Source: Cricetomys ansorgei
Taxonomy: Eukaryota; Chordata; Mammalia; Rodentia; Nesomyidae
Direction of reading: 5' to 3'
DNA length: 64,000 nucleotides
Assembly: GCA_026225945.1 (NCBI GenBank)
Contig: JAMJFZ010001805.1
Span: forward strand, 178,501-242,500
Within the stretch, counting starts at the first letter, position 1. Every line of letters starts with the position of its first letter. The notes under the pieces are model-generated. The model saw nothing but the letters and a program-made list of their open reading frames with translations, had not been told where the DNA came from and did not search any database. This document shows, piece by piece, positions 23,483-36,764 of this stretch. The translations under genes were made by a program, and so were the position numbers.

Positions 23483-23706
23483 CAGCGGTTCTCAACCTTA
23501 TTACTGCTGAGACCCTTTAATACAGTTCCTCATGCTGTGGTGACCCCAAACCATAAAGTTATTTTTGTTGGTACTTCATAACTGTAATTTTGCTACTGTT
23601 ATTAATTGTAACGTAAATATCTGATGTGAAGATGGTCTTAGGCGACCCCTGTGGAAGGGTCATTCGACCCCCAAAGGGGTCTCGACTCATAGATTGAGAA
23701 CTAGTA
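23483..23706 (+). mobile_element. URR1-type hAT-Charlie DNA transposon
   Basis: 224-bp element beginning CAGCGGTTCTCAACC with a decayed inverted terminus (ttgagaactagta). The internal 'cgacccccaaaggggtctcg' is diagnostic of this rodent family. It is flanked by GTCTAGAA (23,475-23,482) and GTCTAGAC (23,707-23,714), a 7/8 match to an 8-bp target duplication. Confidence 0.9.
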
Positions 23707-25084
23707 GTCTAGACCCACAAGTCAGTTAACTTCTATTGAACCTATGAAGTAAGGATGATTTGGGGTAAGTATGAAGACAGAACAAGATCATTTATGTAGC
23801 AAATTGAAAGAGCTGCTTTCATGTCAATGGGAAACAAAAATATTAGAGTATCATCAGAACCCTTTAAACAACAATGTAAACAAGAAGGTATATATCCAGG
23901 ACCAATGAGTGTAGCAAAAGTCACACTCAAGAGGGTACTTCTGACCTTAAAAGCTTTAATTTTGCATATTTTGCATTAAAAGAATAAAATTAGGCCTGGC
24001 AGTGTTGTTCAGTGGTTAGAGCCTCTGCCTAGAATCTCCCAGTGACAGATTAGGGCCATGGCTCCAGGATAGAGCCTCTGACTATCAAGTGCAAGGCCTT
24101 TGGTTGAACAAAATTAGATTTTTTTAAAATTTGTTCATTTCACAATTTAGAATTTATTCCAAAAAAAAGATTTAGATATGTAATGCCTTCTAAAACTTTC
24201 ACACTGCAGGGAGATTTAAAAAAAAAAAAAAAGAGAACTAAACTAAAAGCATTGGTTAGAATAATCACACAGTGAAAAGAATTATGTTCTTAGCAATAAC
24301 TACTGGATCATTAAAAAACAGAACTGATGAACAAACCCAAGATCTTCAAGACTCCTGGATCTCAGTTGGATATAAGGAGAAAAACTACGATCAGCTGAAT
24401 AACACATTCTTGGTTCAGAAAACTCACTAATTCTAAGAAATTATGAATCAAAAAAGTTAACCAAAAGTTCTTACCATGGATTTCTTAAAAAGACAAAACA
24501 ACAAAAGGGTTTTAGTCTAAACCCACCAAACACCTTGTACAAAAAAAATTAAGTTATTAAAAAATTCCTTGCCACAAAGATTTTAAAACCATAAGATTTC
24601 CCAAGAAACTACTTGGTTGTTCAAGGAGAGATTAATTCTGATGCTAAAACTCTTTAAAAACCTTTAAAATGGAAACCTGCCTAATTCACTTTATGTGACT
24701 AGAAGACTGGATAACAAAACTTAATGAAGAGATTGCAAAACGGAACAAACCAAAGACACAGCCCAATCTCACTCATGAACAGAGATGGCAACGGTCCAAG
24801 ACTCAAAACAAAGCAAGGCTTGCCAATCAAAGTCAGCACTATGCCAAAAGGAAAGTTCCACAAGCAAGGGGCACCCACAGAGAGAAAGGATGGCCTATGC
24901 TAGGAAACCCCTTAACCATGGCTGCCAGGTGAAATACCATTTTTAAAGATTTAATGAGTCTTGAAGTCCTAGATTCTGTTTGTCTGGCGTTGCCAAGTAG
25001 GCTAGGCTGTCTGGCCAGAAAGCCCCAGTGACCCACCTGTCCCTGCTCCCCCAAGAGTGGAGACTGCATACATGCGCCATCATT
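23707..25084. other. A/T-rich intronic sequence
   Basis: A worn ID-like copy may lie at 24,000-24,115 ('gttgttcagtggttagagcc'). The rest has no recognised gene, exon or repeat. Confidence 0.45.
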
Positions 25085-25485
25085 GCCAGGTGTGATGGTT
25101 AAGGTTGGTTATCAGCTTGACACAATCTAGAGTTACCTAGGAGGGAGTCTCAGTGAGAGACTGTCTAGACTAAGTTGGCCTGTGTGTGTGTATGTAGGAG
25201 ATTGTCCTGATTAGACATTAAGTGGAAAGACTCTACCACTGTGGGGGGCATCATGCCCTAGGCCCAGATCCTGGACTATATGATACTAGAGAAAACAAGC
25301 TGAGCACAAACATTGTTTTCTGCAATTGATTGTGGATGCACTATGACCAACTCTAAGTTCCTGCTGCTGTCACTTCTCAGTGACAGATGTAGCCTACGCT
25401 ATGAGCCAAATAAATCCTTTCTCCATTAAGTTGTTCTTTGTCAGAGTATTTTATCACAGCAATGGGAAAAGAACTAAGACTCACA
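25085..25485 (+). repeat. LTR-like dispersed family, most complete copy
   Basis: Begins TGTGATGGTTAAGG near 25,090 and ends 'gaactaagac' near 25,481. A polyadenylation-type 'gccaaataaatcc' sits about 70 bp from the end. This layout suggests an LTR; the family name is not assigned. Confidence 0.75.
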
Positions 25486-26059
25486 GGCTCTGCAGATCAA
25501 ACTCGGGGCCTCTTCAATGACTAGGCTATCTCCCCAGTTCCCAAGAAGATTTCTATGAATGGCTGTCAGGAGTTAGCTTGACCCAGAAGATAAGCTCAGG
25601 CTGCGAATGTTTTCCATGAGCCCTTCACCATCTGCACCCCACAGCCTGCCCACCACACCCTGCTTTGCTTAGGATTTTCTCCATGAGCCACACCCCACGT
25701 CCTGCCCACCACACCCATTCTGCTTTTCTGAAGCTGTTCCTCAGAGGAAGAAGCCAACAAGGAACTAAAACATTCCTGGTTCTTGGTCACCCGTAGATGG
25801 ACGCACTTGGCCCAGGCCAGTTCCTACCCCTTCCTGGTTCCTCCTCTTACTAGAAGAGTCTCTTTGTTGAGCTCAATTTTCTCAAGTCACTTCTTCCTCT
25901 ATTCTAGGACTGTCCGGGGCACAGACACAGAATAAGTGTGTACACAGAATAAGCTGTACGTCATAGCAGGTGGGATGGGAGAGAAATCTGCAACATCCAG
26001 GAGTAGGGGCCTGTTCCACCTCACAGTTGCAGGGTGCAGCTCATCACAACAGGGGAGCT

Positions 26060-26290
26060 GACAGGGGGACCATGTGACAGCTGGTCCTGTTACATCCACC
26101 TATAGTCAAGGAGCGGAGATGAATGCTAGCACCCAGCTCGCTTTCTCCTTGTTACGTAGTCCAGGACCCAAAGCCAGTAAGGGTGGATCTTCCGTTAACA
26201 TAATCTACAAATGTCACCACAAACACACTCAGAGATTTGTCTCCAAGGTGATTCTAGGTCTTGTCAAGTTGATGGTATTAACCATCACGA
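26060..26290 (-). repeat. LTR-like dispersed family copy
   Basis: Includes 'gctcgctttctccttgttac', 'agtccaggacccaaagccag' and 'tgtcaagttgatgg'. Confidence 0.65.
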
Positions 26291-26344
26291 CGGGGGATTT
26301 CAAACTGAAAAGAATGAAAAATAGTAAATATTTTACTTTACCTA

Positions 26345-26565
26345 AAGAGGAGCTATCAGGGCTAGGGACACGAATCTTCAGGCAAAGCATCCATGAGGAC
26401 CTGAGTTTAATCCCCATAGAAGCCAGGTGTGGTGGCACATGACCTGTAATCCAGAAGCTGTGGGGATCAGGGTGAAGTAAAGCCAAGGCTGAGGATATAG
26501 CTCAGAGAAAGAACATTTGCGTAGCATGCCTAAGACCCTGGGTTTGAGCTTCAGTCCTCCAAAAG
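26345..26565 (+). mobile_element. SINE fragments, B4-like then ID
   Basis: 'gcatccatgaggacctgagt' and 'ggtgtggtggcacatgacct' mark the first; an ID at 26,485-26,565 reads 'gaggatatagctcagagaaa' and 'accctgggtttgagcttcag'. Confidence 0.65.
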
Positions 26566-26589
26566 TTGGTTACTTGCTTATGACTGTAA

Positions 26590-27005
26590 AGAAATAACAC
26601 AAACAAGATCTGAAACGCAGATGTTTGCAGAAGCCCTATTTCAAATAACTAAGGGGAGAACATCACAAATGTTGATCAAGTGGTAAAATCGATAGTATCT
26701 ATATGATGAAATATTATTCAGCCAAAGAAAAACAATCAAGACTTAGTGAAATTACTATGTAAATTTTGAGAACATTGTACTCAGAAAAAATAACATACAG
26801 TAAGCTACATATTGTCCGATTCTGTGGATAAGAAATGTCTACAACTGGTGAACATACACGCCTGGAAAGCTGATCACACATTGCCAGGAGCTGAGGGAAT
26901 CGGGAGTAATAATGAACAGAATTTTTTGGGGGGGGTGATAAGAATGTCCTAGAACCAGAACATGAAGATAGTAACACTGTATTTTTCAATGAATTTACTA
27001 AATAT
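26590..27005 (+). mobile_element. Old L1 (L1M-type) 3' end
   Basis: 'gatgaaatattattcagcca', 'ttgccaggagctgaggg' match the ancient L1 tail pattern also seen at 13,080 and 38,600. Confidence 0.75.
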
Positions 27006-27039
27006 ATTTTACCAAGATCAGAAAACAGTGTTTTAGCAA

Positions 27040-27150
27040 GGAATGTTGGACTCCCAACCCTCAGAAGACTGAGGCAGGAGGATGGCCAAGAGTTTGAGGC
27101 CTGTCTGAGCTATATAGTATGATCCTGTCTCAAAAAAAAAAAAAAAAAAT
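27040..27150 (+). mobile_element. B1/B4-type SINE half
   Basis: 'gactgaggcaggaggatggc' and 'gatcctgtctcaaaaaaaaa'. Confidence 0.7.
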
Positions 27151-27574
27151 CCAACACCCATGTCCTCTCCATTTAATGAAAGTTTTCTCAGGCACAGGGG
27201 GAAGAAACACACAGAGAGAAAGAGCACACCACAGCCCAAACCAAGGTCCCTGGCACCTCCCTGGGGTGTATGTCAGGTGTTCAGTGACAAAGAACAGATT
27301 TCAGTTCCCACAAAGGATCTGGTGACAGGATGGGAAATAACTGGTCAATGAGTTTCATCAAGCCAAAGGAAAACCAGTTAGACCAGTTACCAAACTACCA
27401 GGCAAGCCAGCCAGAACCACCTAATCATAAGTATGCATTGACCTCTACCCAGTGTCTTCCAAGAGAAAAACAGAAAAATGAAGCTTTCCATTGATATCCC
27501 TAAGAATCTTCCAGAAAACTGTGTACTTGTCAGGTCTGTAAGTCTGCATATTCACCATTAAGATTTGAATACTA

Positions 27575-28328
27575 GAGACAGGGAAGGTGGTTCAGTGGTT
27601 AAAGTGCTTGCCTGCAAGTATGAGAACCTGAGTTCAGGTCCCCAGCACTCGTGTAAAAAGCCAGGCTCGGAGCACATACCTGTAATCCCTGCACTGGAAG
27701 ACTGAGGCAGGAGGATCTACCGGTGCTTGCTGACCAGCCAGCAGAACTAACTTGGTAAGCTCCAGATTTCATAAAATAACCTGTCTCAAAAAATATCAAG
27801 AGCCAGCAAGATAGCTCAGCTGGTAAAGGAATGCCAAGAAGCCTACCTAGCCATCTGGGTTTGGTTCCTGGGGGCCCACATGGTAGAAGTAGAGAATCAA
27901 CTCCCCCAAGTTGTCTTTGACCTCCACAAACACATTGTGCACACACATGCATTTTTGGTTTTTGTTTTGTTTTATTTTTTGAAACAAGGTTTCTCTGTGT
28001 AGACCTGGCAGTCCTGGAACTCACTCTGTAGACCAAGCTGGCCTCTAACTCATAGATCCAACTGCCTCTGCCTTCCAAGTCCTAGGATTAAAGGCGTGCA
28101 ACGCCACAGCCTGGCTTCTGTTTCTACTTCTAACCACATGTCTCTGGTCTAATTTACTGCACTCAAAACACAAATAAGAGGGCTGGAGGGCACTGACTGC
28201 TCTCCCAGAGGTTCTGAGTTCAGTTCCCGGCAAACATATAGTGGCTCAAAACCATCTATAATGGGATCAGATGACCTCTTCTGGCATGCAGGTGTACGTG
28301 CAGATAGATCTCACACACACACACACCA
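27575..28328. mobile_element. Cluster: B4 (+), B3 (+), B1 (-), B2 (+)
   Basis: B4 27,575-27,792 ('ggttcagtggttaaagtgct' to 'cctgtctcaaaaaatatc'). B3 27,797-27,950 ('gtagaatcaactcccccaag'-type body). Reverse B1 27,968-28,113 ('gtttctctgtgtagacctgg', 'aggattaaaggcgtgc'). B2-like 28,165-28,328 with a CA tail. Confidence 0.85.
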
Positions 28329-28654
28329 AAAACCTGGATACTTCAACAGGTATCTGGGGACTCAGATCTGCCCCTGTGAAACTACTCTTCCAGCAGTGAG
28401 TACAGACCTAACTCTCACCCTCTTCTGAATCTACACCATCACCCAGCCTAAGCCCAGAACTCACAGGTTCTAGAAAACTCCAAGCTCAGAGGTGATCATG
28501 GGTTCTACCAAGTCTTTACTCAAAACCCATATCTTCCTCTAAGTCATAGCTTTGCAATTCTTGTCCTGAGTTGCCAGTATTATCAAAACCTTTCCAAGGG
28601 CAATATTTCCACCCCTCAGCCATCTATCTTCTCTACCATCTTCTCCTCATACCA

Positions 28655-29035
28655 CCTGGCTTCTGTCAACTTGACACAAACCTAGATATAACTGGGAAGA
28701 CAGAATCTTAATTAAGAAAATGCCTCCATAGGATTGGCCTTTGTCGAGTCTCTGGGGTAGTCTTGACGAATAATTGACATGGGAGGGCCCAGCTCACTGT
28801 AGGTGGTGTCAACCCCTAGGCTGGTGTTCTACAAGAAAACAGGCTGAGCAAGCCATGAGAAGAAAGCCAGTAAGCAGGGTTTTCTCCATGGTCTCTGCAT
28901 CAGCTCCTGCCTCCAGGTTCCTGCCCTGATCTCCCTAGATAACAGACTACAAGCTATAAAATGAAATGAACCCTTTCCTCCTTACATTGCGTTTGGTCAC
29001 GGTGTTCATCACAGCAATTGATACCTAACTAAAAC
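28655..29035 (+). repeat. LTR-like dispersed family copy
   Basis: 'tgtcaacttgacacaaacct', 'gacatgggagggcccagctc', 'aaatgaaatgaaccctttcc', 'gttcatcacagcaattgata'. Confidence 0.8.
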
Positions 29036-29414
29036 ATTCCCCAACAATTATTATCCAAAACTCCTCGGAAGTTCCCATAAAAACCTCACCCACAAGTCCA
29101 AAGATTCAACACCCATTGCTTCTTTGGGCTCGGGTGGAGGCAAAAATAAATAACACTTTTTCCTCTCCACCCCCTTCCTTTTGTGCACTAACCCTTAAGC
29201 CACCCACCCCCACTCCCTTTCTCCCATTCATCAGTCCTTACCAGGGAATTTTACAACAGGTGAATGAGGTCACTGAAGCCATAAACAGTTAATGAACTGC
29301 TCTCTTAGATATCAAACCACAACAAAAGCTAGCACTCAAAACAGAAATGCCCCAGGTTCAGGAAATGGAAGCAAAGCCAGGCAACAGCCAGGAGGAAGAG
29401 GGGAAACTTTCTCC

Positions 29415-29446
<32 letters not shown>

Positions 29447-30337
29447 CTTTCTCTTTTCCCTCCTCTTCTATCTTCTTTAGAATAGAACGTTTCCCTTCTT
29501 TCTTCCAGTCTCTTTCTCTTTTCCGCTTTCTTTTTTCTGGGGTACAGGATTTCACTTTATAAATAGGGTGGCCTCACATTTGCCACACTCCTGCCTCAAT
29601 TTTCCCAGAACTGGGATTACAGATGACTCCTACCATACCTAACTTGATTTCTGCCACAAACAGCATCAAAACCCCCCAGCGAGTCTCTAGAGATACGCAG
29701 ACACCCCCATGAATAACATACATGGAGAGCTCCGAGGGTTGAGAGCGTTAAGTTTTCTACATGGTAGTAGTTATATTAACCAGAAACATTGCAGGAAGAT
29801 CATCTTATGAGTAGAAATTTTCTGAACTTAAGGCATAAAAAGGACATGTGAAAATCTAGCTCAGTGGAACAACAGTCCTAGCAAGCACAAGTCAGTCCTG
29901 GAGTCAGTCCTCATCGACACCACCACCGCTCTCCTGGAGCTCTGATCACTCAGGAATATTTTCTTCACTGAACAAGAAGGTCCACAAATGAAACTGACAA
30001 AGGATTAACAAACTTCAGAAAATTAGAGATGAGATTCTCCAAAGTACACAGAGGTCCTCAGACAAGGGCAGATAAAAGCAGAAAAAACCGGATGATAAAC
30101 ATGTTTTCAAAGGCTCTGCCCTGAAATCAAACACACGGGAAGATCACAGTATGTGCTTCTCACCCACCCCAGGATTTGTGAGAGATTTTCTTAAACAACA
30201 CTTAAAGGCCAGTTCTCTCCACTCAAGGCTGGGAGTCCAGTCCACGGGTCCAACACTTCCGGAAAGCCATTTGGCAATCCAAATGGGAGCCTCTGACCCA
30301 AAAATTTCATTTCTGGAAAACAAGCCTAAAAGAAACA
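29036..30337. other. Intronic sequence with CT microsatellite
   Basis: (CT)n at about 29,416-29,440 followed by pyrimidine-rich DNA to 29,540 and a reverse SINE scrap at 29,550-29,645. Nothing recognised in the remainder. Confidence 0.5.
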
Positions 30338-30838
30338 AACAAGGGGCTGGAGAGATGGCTCAGCAGTTAAGAACACTTGATGCTCTTGCAGAAGATCTGG
30401 GTTCATTTCCCAACACCCACAAGGCAGTTCACAACCATTCGTTAACTACAATTCCAGGGGGTCCGACACACTCTTCTGGTGTCTGCTGTCTAAGGGCACA
30501 CGTGTGATACACAGGCATTGCATGCAGAACACCCATACACGTAAGGCAAGAATTATTTTAAAGATAAAATAAAATAAAGCTTGAGCCCAAAAGCAGCCAA
30601 ATTCTTTTTTTTAAAGAATTGAAATAATCCCCGTGCCTTATAACTCAGAAGGCTAAAGAGATTAAGGAAACAGATCCGTGAGGGAGCAGAGAGAGGCATC
30701 TGCCACCAGCCTGACCACCGCGTTTGAGCATCTGGACCCACTCTTGGGGAAGGAGAGAACCAGCTCCTACAAGTTGTCCCCTAACCCCCACCTGGGCCAT
30801 GGCGTAACACGCACACACACAGAGACACACACACGGTG
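30338..30838 (+). mobile_element. B2 SINE then B3-like SINE
   Basis: B2 30,338-30,575: 'ggggctggagagatggctca', 'cacaaggcagttcacaacc', tail 'aaataaaataaagc'. B3 about 30,630-30,838: 'ggaaggagagaaccagctcc', 'acaagttgtcccctaacccc' and a CA tail. Confidence 0.85.
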
Positions 30839-31049
30839 GGGAAGGGGGTTTGTATAAAAAAAAATACATGTTAAAAAACAAAACAAAACAATGAACTACT
30901 CATCAAAGTGGGGTTTTTGCACATTTCTGTTTCTGAGTATCTCTCACAAATTGACTTCCGTAATCAGATAAGAAAAACACGCTAAGTCAAATCCATACGC
31001 GAGCTGAGGGCAACGGGAGCGCTATCCGGCATAGGGTGGCAGACAGCCC

Positions 31050-31205
31050 TCCTGAAAAATCTGGCCCCCTACTTAGTTTTTGTAAATTAAGTTTTTTGAC
31101 AAATAAGCCACACCACGCATGCCTTGACACGCGAGGCTGCCTGCCCACCACGATGGCGGCTGCCCGCCTACGAGAACGGCAGGCTCGACACAGTCGCTCA
31201 TCTCC
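31050..31205 (+). mobile_element. Ancient hAT-type DNA transposon fragment (tentative)
   Basis: 'aaatctggccccctacttag', 'tttttgtaaattaagtttt' and 'gatggcggctgc' resemble a common mammalian hAT-class repeat. Family name left open. Confidence 0.5.
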
Positions 31206-31399
31206 CCACCAGGGCTTTCAGTTCCCACAGTTATCTGTAAAAATATCCAATGGAAGATTCCAGAATAGTCAATTCACATGTTTCCAATCATGTACTTGTC
31301 TGAGCAGCACAATAAAGTCTCAAGCGGCCCTGCTCTGGCCATACCTGAGAAGTGATTCAACTTCAGGTCTAAGACTAGTTGTCAAGACGTGATGACTCC

Positions 31400-31760
31400 G
31401 TTCCAGTAACCTTTATTGTGCTCAGTGCTATCCTCCAAGCACAGGGGAATGGTGCTTGTGATTTCGTTAGAGAGTATCACTATAATTATTCTTTTCATTA
31501 TTAGTTGTGGTTGGTAATCTCTTACCAAGTGAGGCAGCTTGTGTGCGTGTGTACCATGGGTAACCACAGAGGCCAGGGCTGCTGGATCCTCTGGGGCTCG
31601 AGTCACATGCAGTTCTGAGTGATGTGGGTGCTAGAACCTGACTTGGGTCCTCTAGAAGAGCAAAAAGCGCTCTCAAAGGCTGAGCCATACCCTAGCTCTC
31701 TCTGGTTATTTCTGCTAGGGTATTCTATCATAGCAATAGAGAAATAGATATAGGCGGGGG
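31400..31760 (-). mobile_element. Reverse B2-like SINE and LTR-like scrap
   Basis: Reverse B2 body ('gatgtgggtgctagaacctg', 'gcgctctcaaaggctgagcc'), then 'attctatcatagcaatagag', the 3' end motif of the LTR-like family. It ends about 220 bp from exon 2. Confidence 0.55.
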
Positions 31761-31953
31761 TGGGGGCAGACACACACATATACGTGATAACGTAAATGCA
31801 CCACAGTGAAGTGTATCCCTCACAGACAAGGGGCATAAGTGTATTTTGTGAATATTTTCACATTATATATTTTATATATATAAAATACTGTTGTATTTTA
31901 TAAACTTTCGCAGAAGTGTGCCCCTGGGGCTAGCGGCCATGAGGACTAGGTTA

Positions 31954-32694
<741 letters not shown>

Positions 32695-32899
32695 TCAGAA
32701 TGTGCAGGGACGGGCGGACACCCAGGGCTCACTGGGCTGCTTGTATCAGTGCATCCCAGGCAAGCGAGAGACTGGAGGAACAACTGACACTTGCAGTTGA
32801 CCTCTGGTGTCTACCACACACACATAACCAGGGGCCAACACGCCAGAGCACTCTGGGTCAGTTTATCACAGACTCATGCACATCCCTGCTTGCTGCTGC

Positions 32900-33295
32900 T
32901 CTGCTCACATTAGCTGGGGTGTCAGATCAGTTTAAACGTCCATCAACAGGCAGACAGGTAAAGGAAATATGGCCCGTATTACACAGAGACATCCTCACAG
33001 TAGCCAGGTACGAAACAAGCAACTGATGCCTGGGAGCTAGATATGGCTCGGCTGGGAAAGCACCCGCCCAGCACTCACGAAGCCCTCAGTTCCACCCCCA
33101 GCACACATTCCATCCCAGCACTGAAGAGGGAGAGCCAGGAGGGTCGGAAGTTTGAAGTCATCTCTAGCTACATATCAAGTCGGAGGCTAGCCTGGGCTAT
33201 TTGAGACCCTGTCTCAAAAACTAGTAATAATTACAGATAACAAAGAAAATGTGGAATGTAGACACAAGGGAGTATTAGTCGGGCAGAAAGAATGA
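32900..33295 (+). mobile_element. L1M-type fragment interrupted by an ID-B1 SINE
   Basis: L1-like pieces flank a SINE: 32,920-33,020 ('cgtccatcaacaggcagaca') and 33,240-33,295 ('gggagtattagtcgggc'). The inserted composite spans about 33,035-33,230 ('gaagccctcagttccacccc', 'gagaccctgtctcaaaaact'). Confidence 0.65.
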
Positions 33296-34689
33296 AATAA
33301 TTGCGTAATTACACACAGGCACACACACGCACACACACTCATTGTGCATGTGTATGACAGCAGCATAAAGGACACTAGCTGGGCTAAAAGAGGACCTCAG
33401 TGGGTGGGCAGGGGAGATACTGCAGCAAGCGTGATGAGCAAGGTACAATCCCAGAGACACATAAAATGGCATAGCATGAAACCCATTCTTCTATGTGCCA
33501 ACCAAAAAACTCCATGGGTAGAGCCAGGGCTCCTTCTCAGGCTTCCTGGATGTTAACAGAGACCGAGCTTCGGTCGACATGCGCAGGTCCAAATCCTTAT
33601 CTGGATTCCGCGCGCTTTGGAGAGTTGCCCAGTGATCTGTATTTCCAGGCTTTCAGGAGCCTCCGCTCGCGTTTCCCGATGACTACAGCATCTGACGATC
33701 CCACCAACAGTATGTAGAGCCCCCTTCCTTAACCTTCTCACCAGCAACCCTTAGTTCTTATCCTTCTGACAACAGCCATCGCCCTCGATGGCCGCCAGTG
33801 GGTGAACAGCAGGGATATGTGCTGTGCCAGGTGTGGTGACCATGCGTCACCTCAGTCACCACGAGTGAGGCAGGAGGACTGAGTTTGAGAATAACGTAGG
33901 TTACACAGAATGGGCTGGGGGCATAGTTCAGGTGTAGAGCCCCTGCCTAGAGTTTCCCATGAGGGGACAGGGGAGCGGGGCAGAGGCAGAGGCCCTGCTC
34001 ACTGTGCACAGGGCTCTCTGCGCAATCTCCATCAGACAAGATGGGAAAGCTACAGTCAGGGCCAGGCTGGCTTTGTGGTCACCCGCTCTGGGCTCTGCAT
34101 TTCAAATTCCCAAGCCAGCCCCATGAATGGCTCTCCCTGTGAAGCACTCACGCCTAAATAATTCCTTTCAAAAGGCAAAGAACATAATTCCTTTGGCAGG
34201 CTCAGTATGAAGCCTTAACATAGCCATCACCCTATTGGTGAGGCAATCAGCTCCACAGGATTACCCAGGGTTGAGCAAGATGTTGAGAGCAGAGGAAAGG
34301 GCGGCCGACCCCAGCCCAGGGCCCCTGAGCCGCAGCAAGCAAGTTCTTTAGGAAATGGCTGACAGGAAAACTGCTCACATCAGAACGGGCAAGGAAAAAC
34401 GGAACGTATTTGTTCTGTGTCCACCCCTCCCTGGCTGGCTTGGCTTCTTTGGCCTGCCCTCCTGGCTGCCAATCACGGTCTAATTACCTTTTACCTGGGT
34501 GTGGCAAGCGCTTCCCAGGAAATCCAACCTCCACTCTTTGCTCAAACACAAGGGGAATGCTGAGGGTGGTGCACCTGCACCCGACACCCTCCATGCTCCC
34601 CGCGGACCCGCCCTCCACAACCACAGTCCTCAATATTCCTAACTGCCCTGTGTCCCTTAAGCCATGTGTCCTTGGAGTTCCCTTGGGAA
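33296..34689. other. Intronic sequence, few recognised features
   Basis: A short CA stretch at 33,313-33,340 and SINE scraps at 33,825-33,960 ('ggtgtggtgaccatgcg', 'ggggcatagttcaggtgtag'). Otherwise unique-looking. Confidence 0.45.
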
Positions 34690-35050
34690 AAGGGAACCTC
34701 AATTTAGAAACTGCCTTCATCAGATTGGCCTGTAGGCAAGTCTGTGGGGCATTTTCTTGATTGATGATTGATGTGGGAGGCCCCGCCCACTGTGGGAGGT
34801 GCCGCCCCCAGGCAGGCAGTCCCGGAGTGTCTAAGACAGAAGTGAAGCAAGCCAGGAGAAGCAAGCCAGTAGGTAGTGTTCCTCTGAGGTCTCTGCTTCA
34901 GTTCCTGCCTCCAGGTTCCCCCGCCCTGAGTTCCTGCCCTGCCCTCCCTTCATGATAGACCATAAGCTATAAACTGAAATAAACCCTCTCCTTCCCAGGT
35001 CGTTTTTGGTCATGGTGTTTATCAAAGCAACAGGAAGCAAACCAGAACAC
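34690..35050 (+). repeat. LTR-like dispersed family copy
   Basis: 'gggaacctcaatttagaaac', 'ttgatgtgggaggccccgcc', 'actgaaataaaccctctcc' and 'ggtcatggtgtttatcaaag'. One of the better-kept copies, with an AATAAA signal. Confidence 0.8.
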
Positions 35051-35959
35051 CATGCTAAACAGTCACTCTCTCAAACAATTACAAAACTCCCTGTCCCCCG
35101 TGTCACTTGACCTATCTGGAGCAGTAAAGGAAATGAATTCGAGACAAGAGCCTAGGCATTGGATGGTGTACAGTAGGCGCTCAATTCATGTCACCCGTTC
35201 TGATGTTTATTTTCCTCAAATATGTAACATACATCTCTGGGCTAGTCTGTCTTGTGCACACGACCCCACCCCCGGCAGAGGACAACAGGTGCCATTCCTC
35301 TTCAGATGTCTTCCACCATCTTTCTGAGAGGGTTTCTCACTGGCCAGGGGCTCACTGAGCAGGCTGAGCTGGCAGAGTGGTGAGCCCCAGGGGTCCTTTC
35401 TGTCTCCCCCAGCCCACAGGGATTATAAGCAGGCGCCACCGCTCTTGGATTTGCAGTTTCTGGGAATCGAACACATGTCCTTGCGCTTGCAAGGCAAGTC
35501 CTTTATTTATTAACTGAACCATCTGCCCTTCTCTTTTCCTCCCCTTCCTCTTCCTCCTCTGTCCAATGCTTCCAAGGCAAACAGTTCACCAGCTGAGCTA
35601 GCTCCCCAGCAACTCCTCCTCCTCCCAGCTACTCCCAGCCTCAACCTCCCAACACCGGAATAACAGGTGTTATTTAAGCTGCCAGACTCTGCTTAGCTCC
35701 AGGGCATGACCCCTGAGATGCATTCAGAAGCCACCCACTCCAGCCGCCCTCCCTGATTTCCCTGCCGGTAGAGACCTCTATTTGGGTCTTTCCCGCCATT
35801 GTATTTTTTATATATGAGCTAGCATTTGTCAGGACCAAACTCCTTCAGAGCATTTTCCTACTGACTAGAGCCCTCTGCACCTATACAACCCCTGTTTGTT
35901 TTATTCCAAGACAAAAACCCTTCACCCAATACCTTCAAGGCAAATATTCTCTTTAAAAT
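35051..35959. other. Intronic sequence, possible reverse SINE pieces
   Basis: 'gggaatcgaacacatgtcct' and 'ttaactgaaccatctgccct' at 35,460-35,530 look like a reverse tRNA-derived SINE. No exon seen. Confidence 0.45.
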
Positions 35960-36165
35960 CCACCCTGGGACCACTGAGATGGCTCAACAGGTAAAAGTGC
36001 TTCCTGCCAAACCTGACAACTGGGTTGGATCTGGGCCACACATGGCAGAAAGAGAGAAACACCCTCTGACCTCCACATGTGCACTGTGGTATCACATGTA
36101 CAGAGGCATGCACGCACACATGAACACACACATACACACACACACACAAAGAATGACCCACAGAA
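35960..36165 (+). mobile_element. B3-like SINE
   Basis: 'actgagatggctcaacaggt', 'ctctgacctccacatgtgca' and a CA tail. Confidence 0.75.
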
Positions 36166-36569
36166 GAAGCACAAATTACGAAGATGTTGCCAAAGCGACT
36201 TGGGACGATAGCATATCTTGAAGCTCTCGGGTTCAGTGCTTTTGTCTCATAACCCACACAGAGCACATTAAGTTCAGGTAACAGAAAAACCACACACTCA
36301 TTCACAAGAAAGCTAGAAGATAGCCCCAGCCCCATGCAACAGCAAAACTGCCACCCTGCCCAAGACGCTTGCCAGCCTGGCTCCAAACAGAGCTGGAGCC
36401 TCTGCAACGGTGAAGCCAGGGCTGGGAGACTGCCTTGAAGACACCAGGACACCAGCTCAAACCCTATTCGGTCACATCAAGCAGGTCTGAGGTTCCTGGC
36501 CAGAGACACCTCAACGGCTTCTAAACACGGAAACGCTGACAGGCAGAGATCCATAGATGCACCGTGTCA

Positions 36570-36720
36570 AGGTTAATCTTGATTGACAAGTGGACAGGAT
36601 CTAGAAGCACCTGGGGACAAGCCTGTGGGTGTGTCAGCGAGGAAGTTTCTATGGTGTGTTAACTGAGATGGGAAGAACTATCCTGCACGTGGGCAGCACC
36701 ATGCATGGGCCAGGGTCCTG
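36570..36720 (+). repeat. LTR-like dispersed family, 5' part
   Basis: 'gttaatcttgattgacaagt', 'gttaactgagatgggaagaa'. Confidence 0.65.
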
Positions 36721-36764
36721 GGAGACGGAAATCAATGGTAAAAAGAGTTAGTCAAGGGCTAGGG

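Noticed and set aside
31036..31392. Plus-strand ORF of 118 residues just downstream of exon 2
   Set aside because: Overlaps a probable hAT relic; no splice or protein family support.
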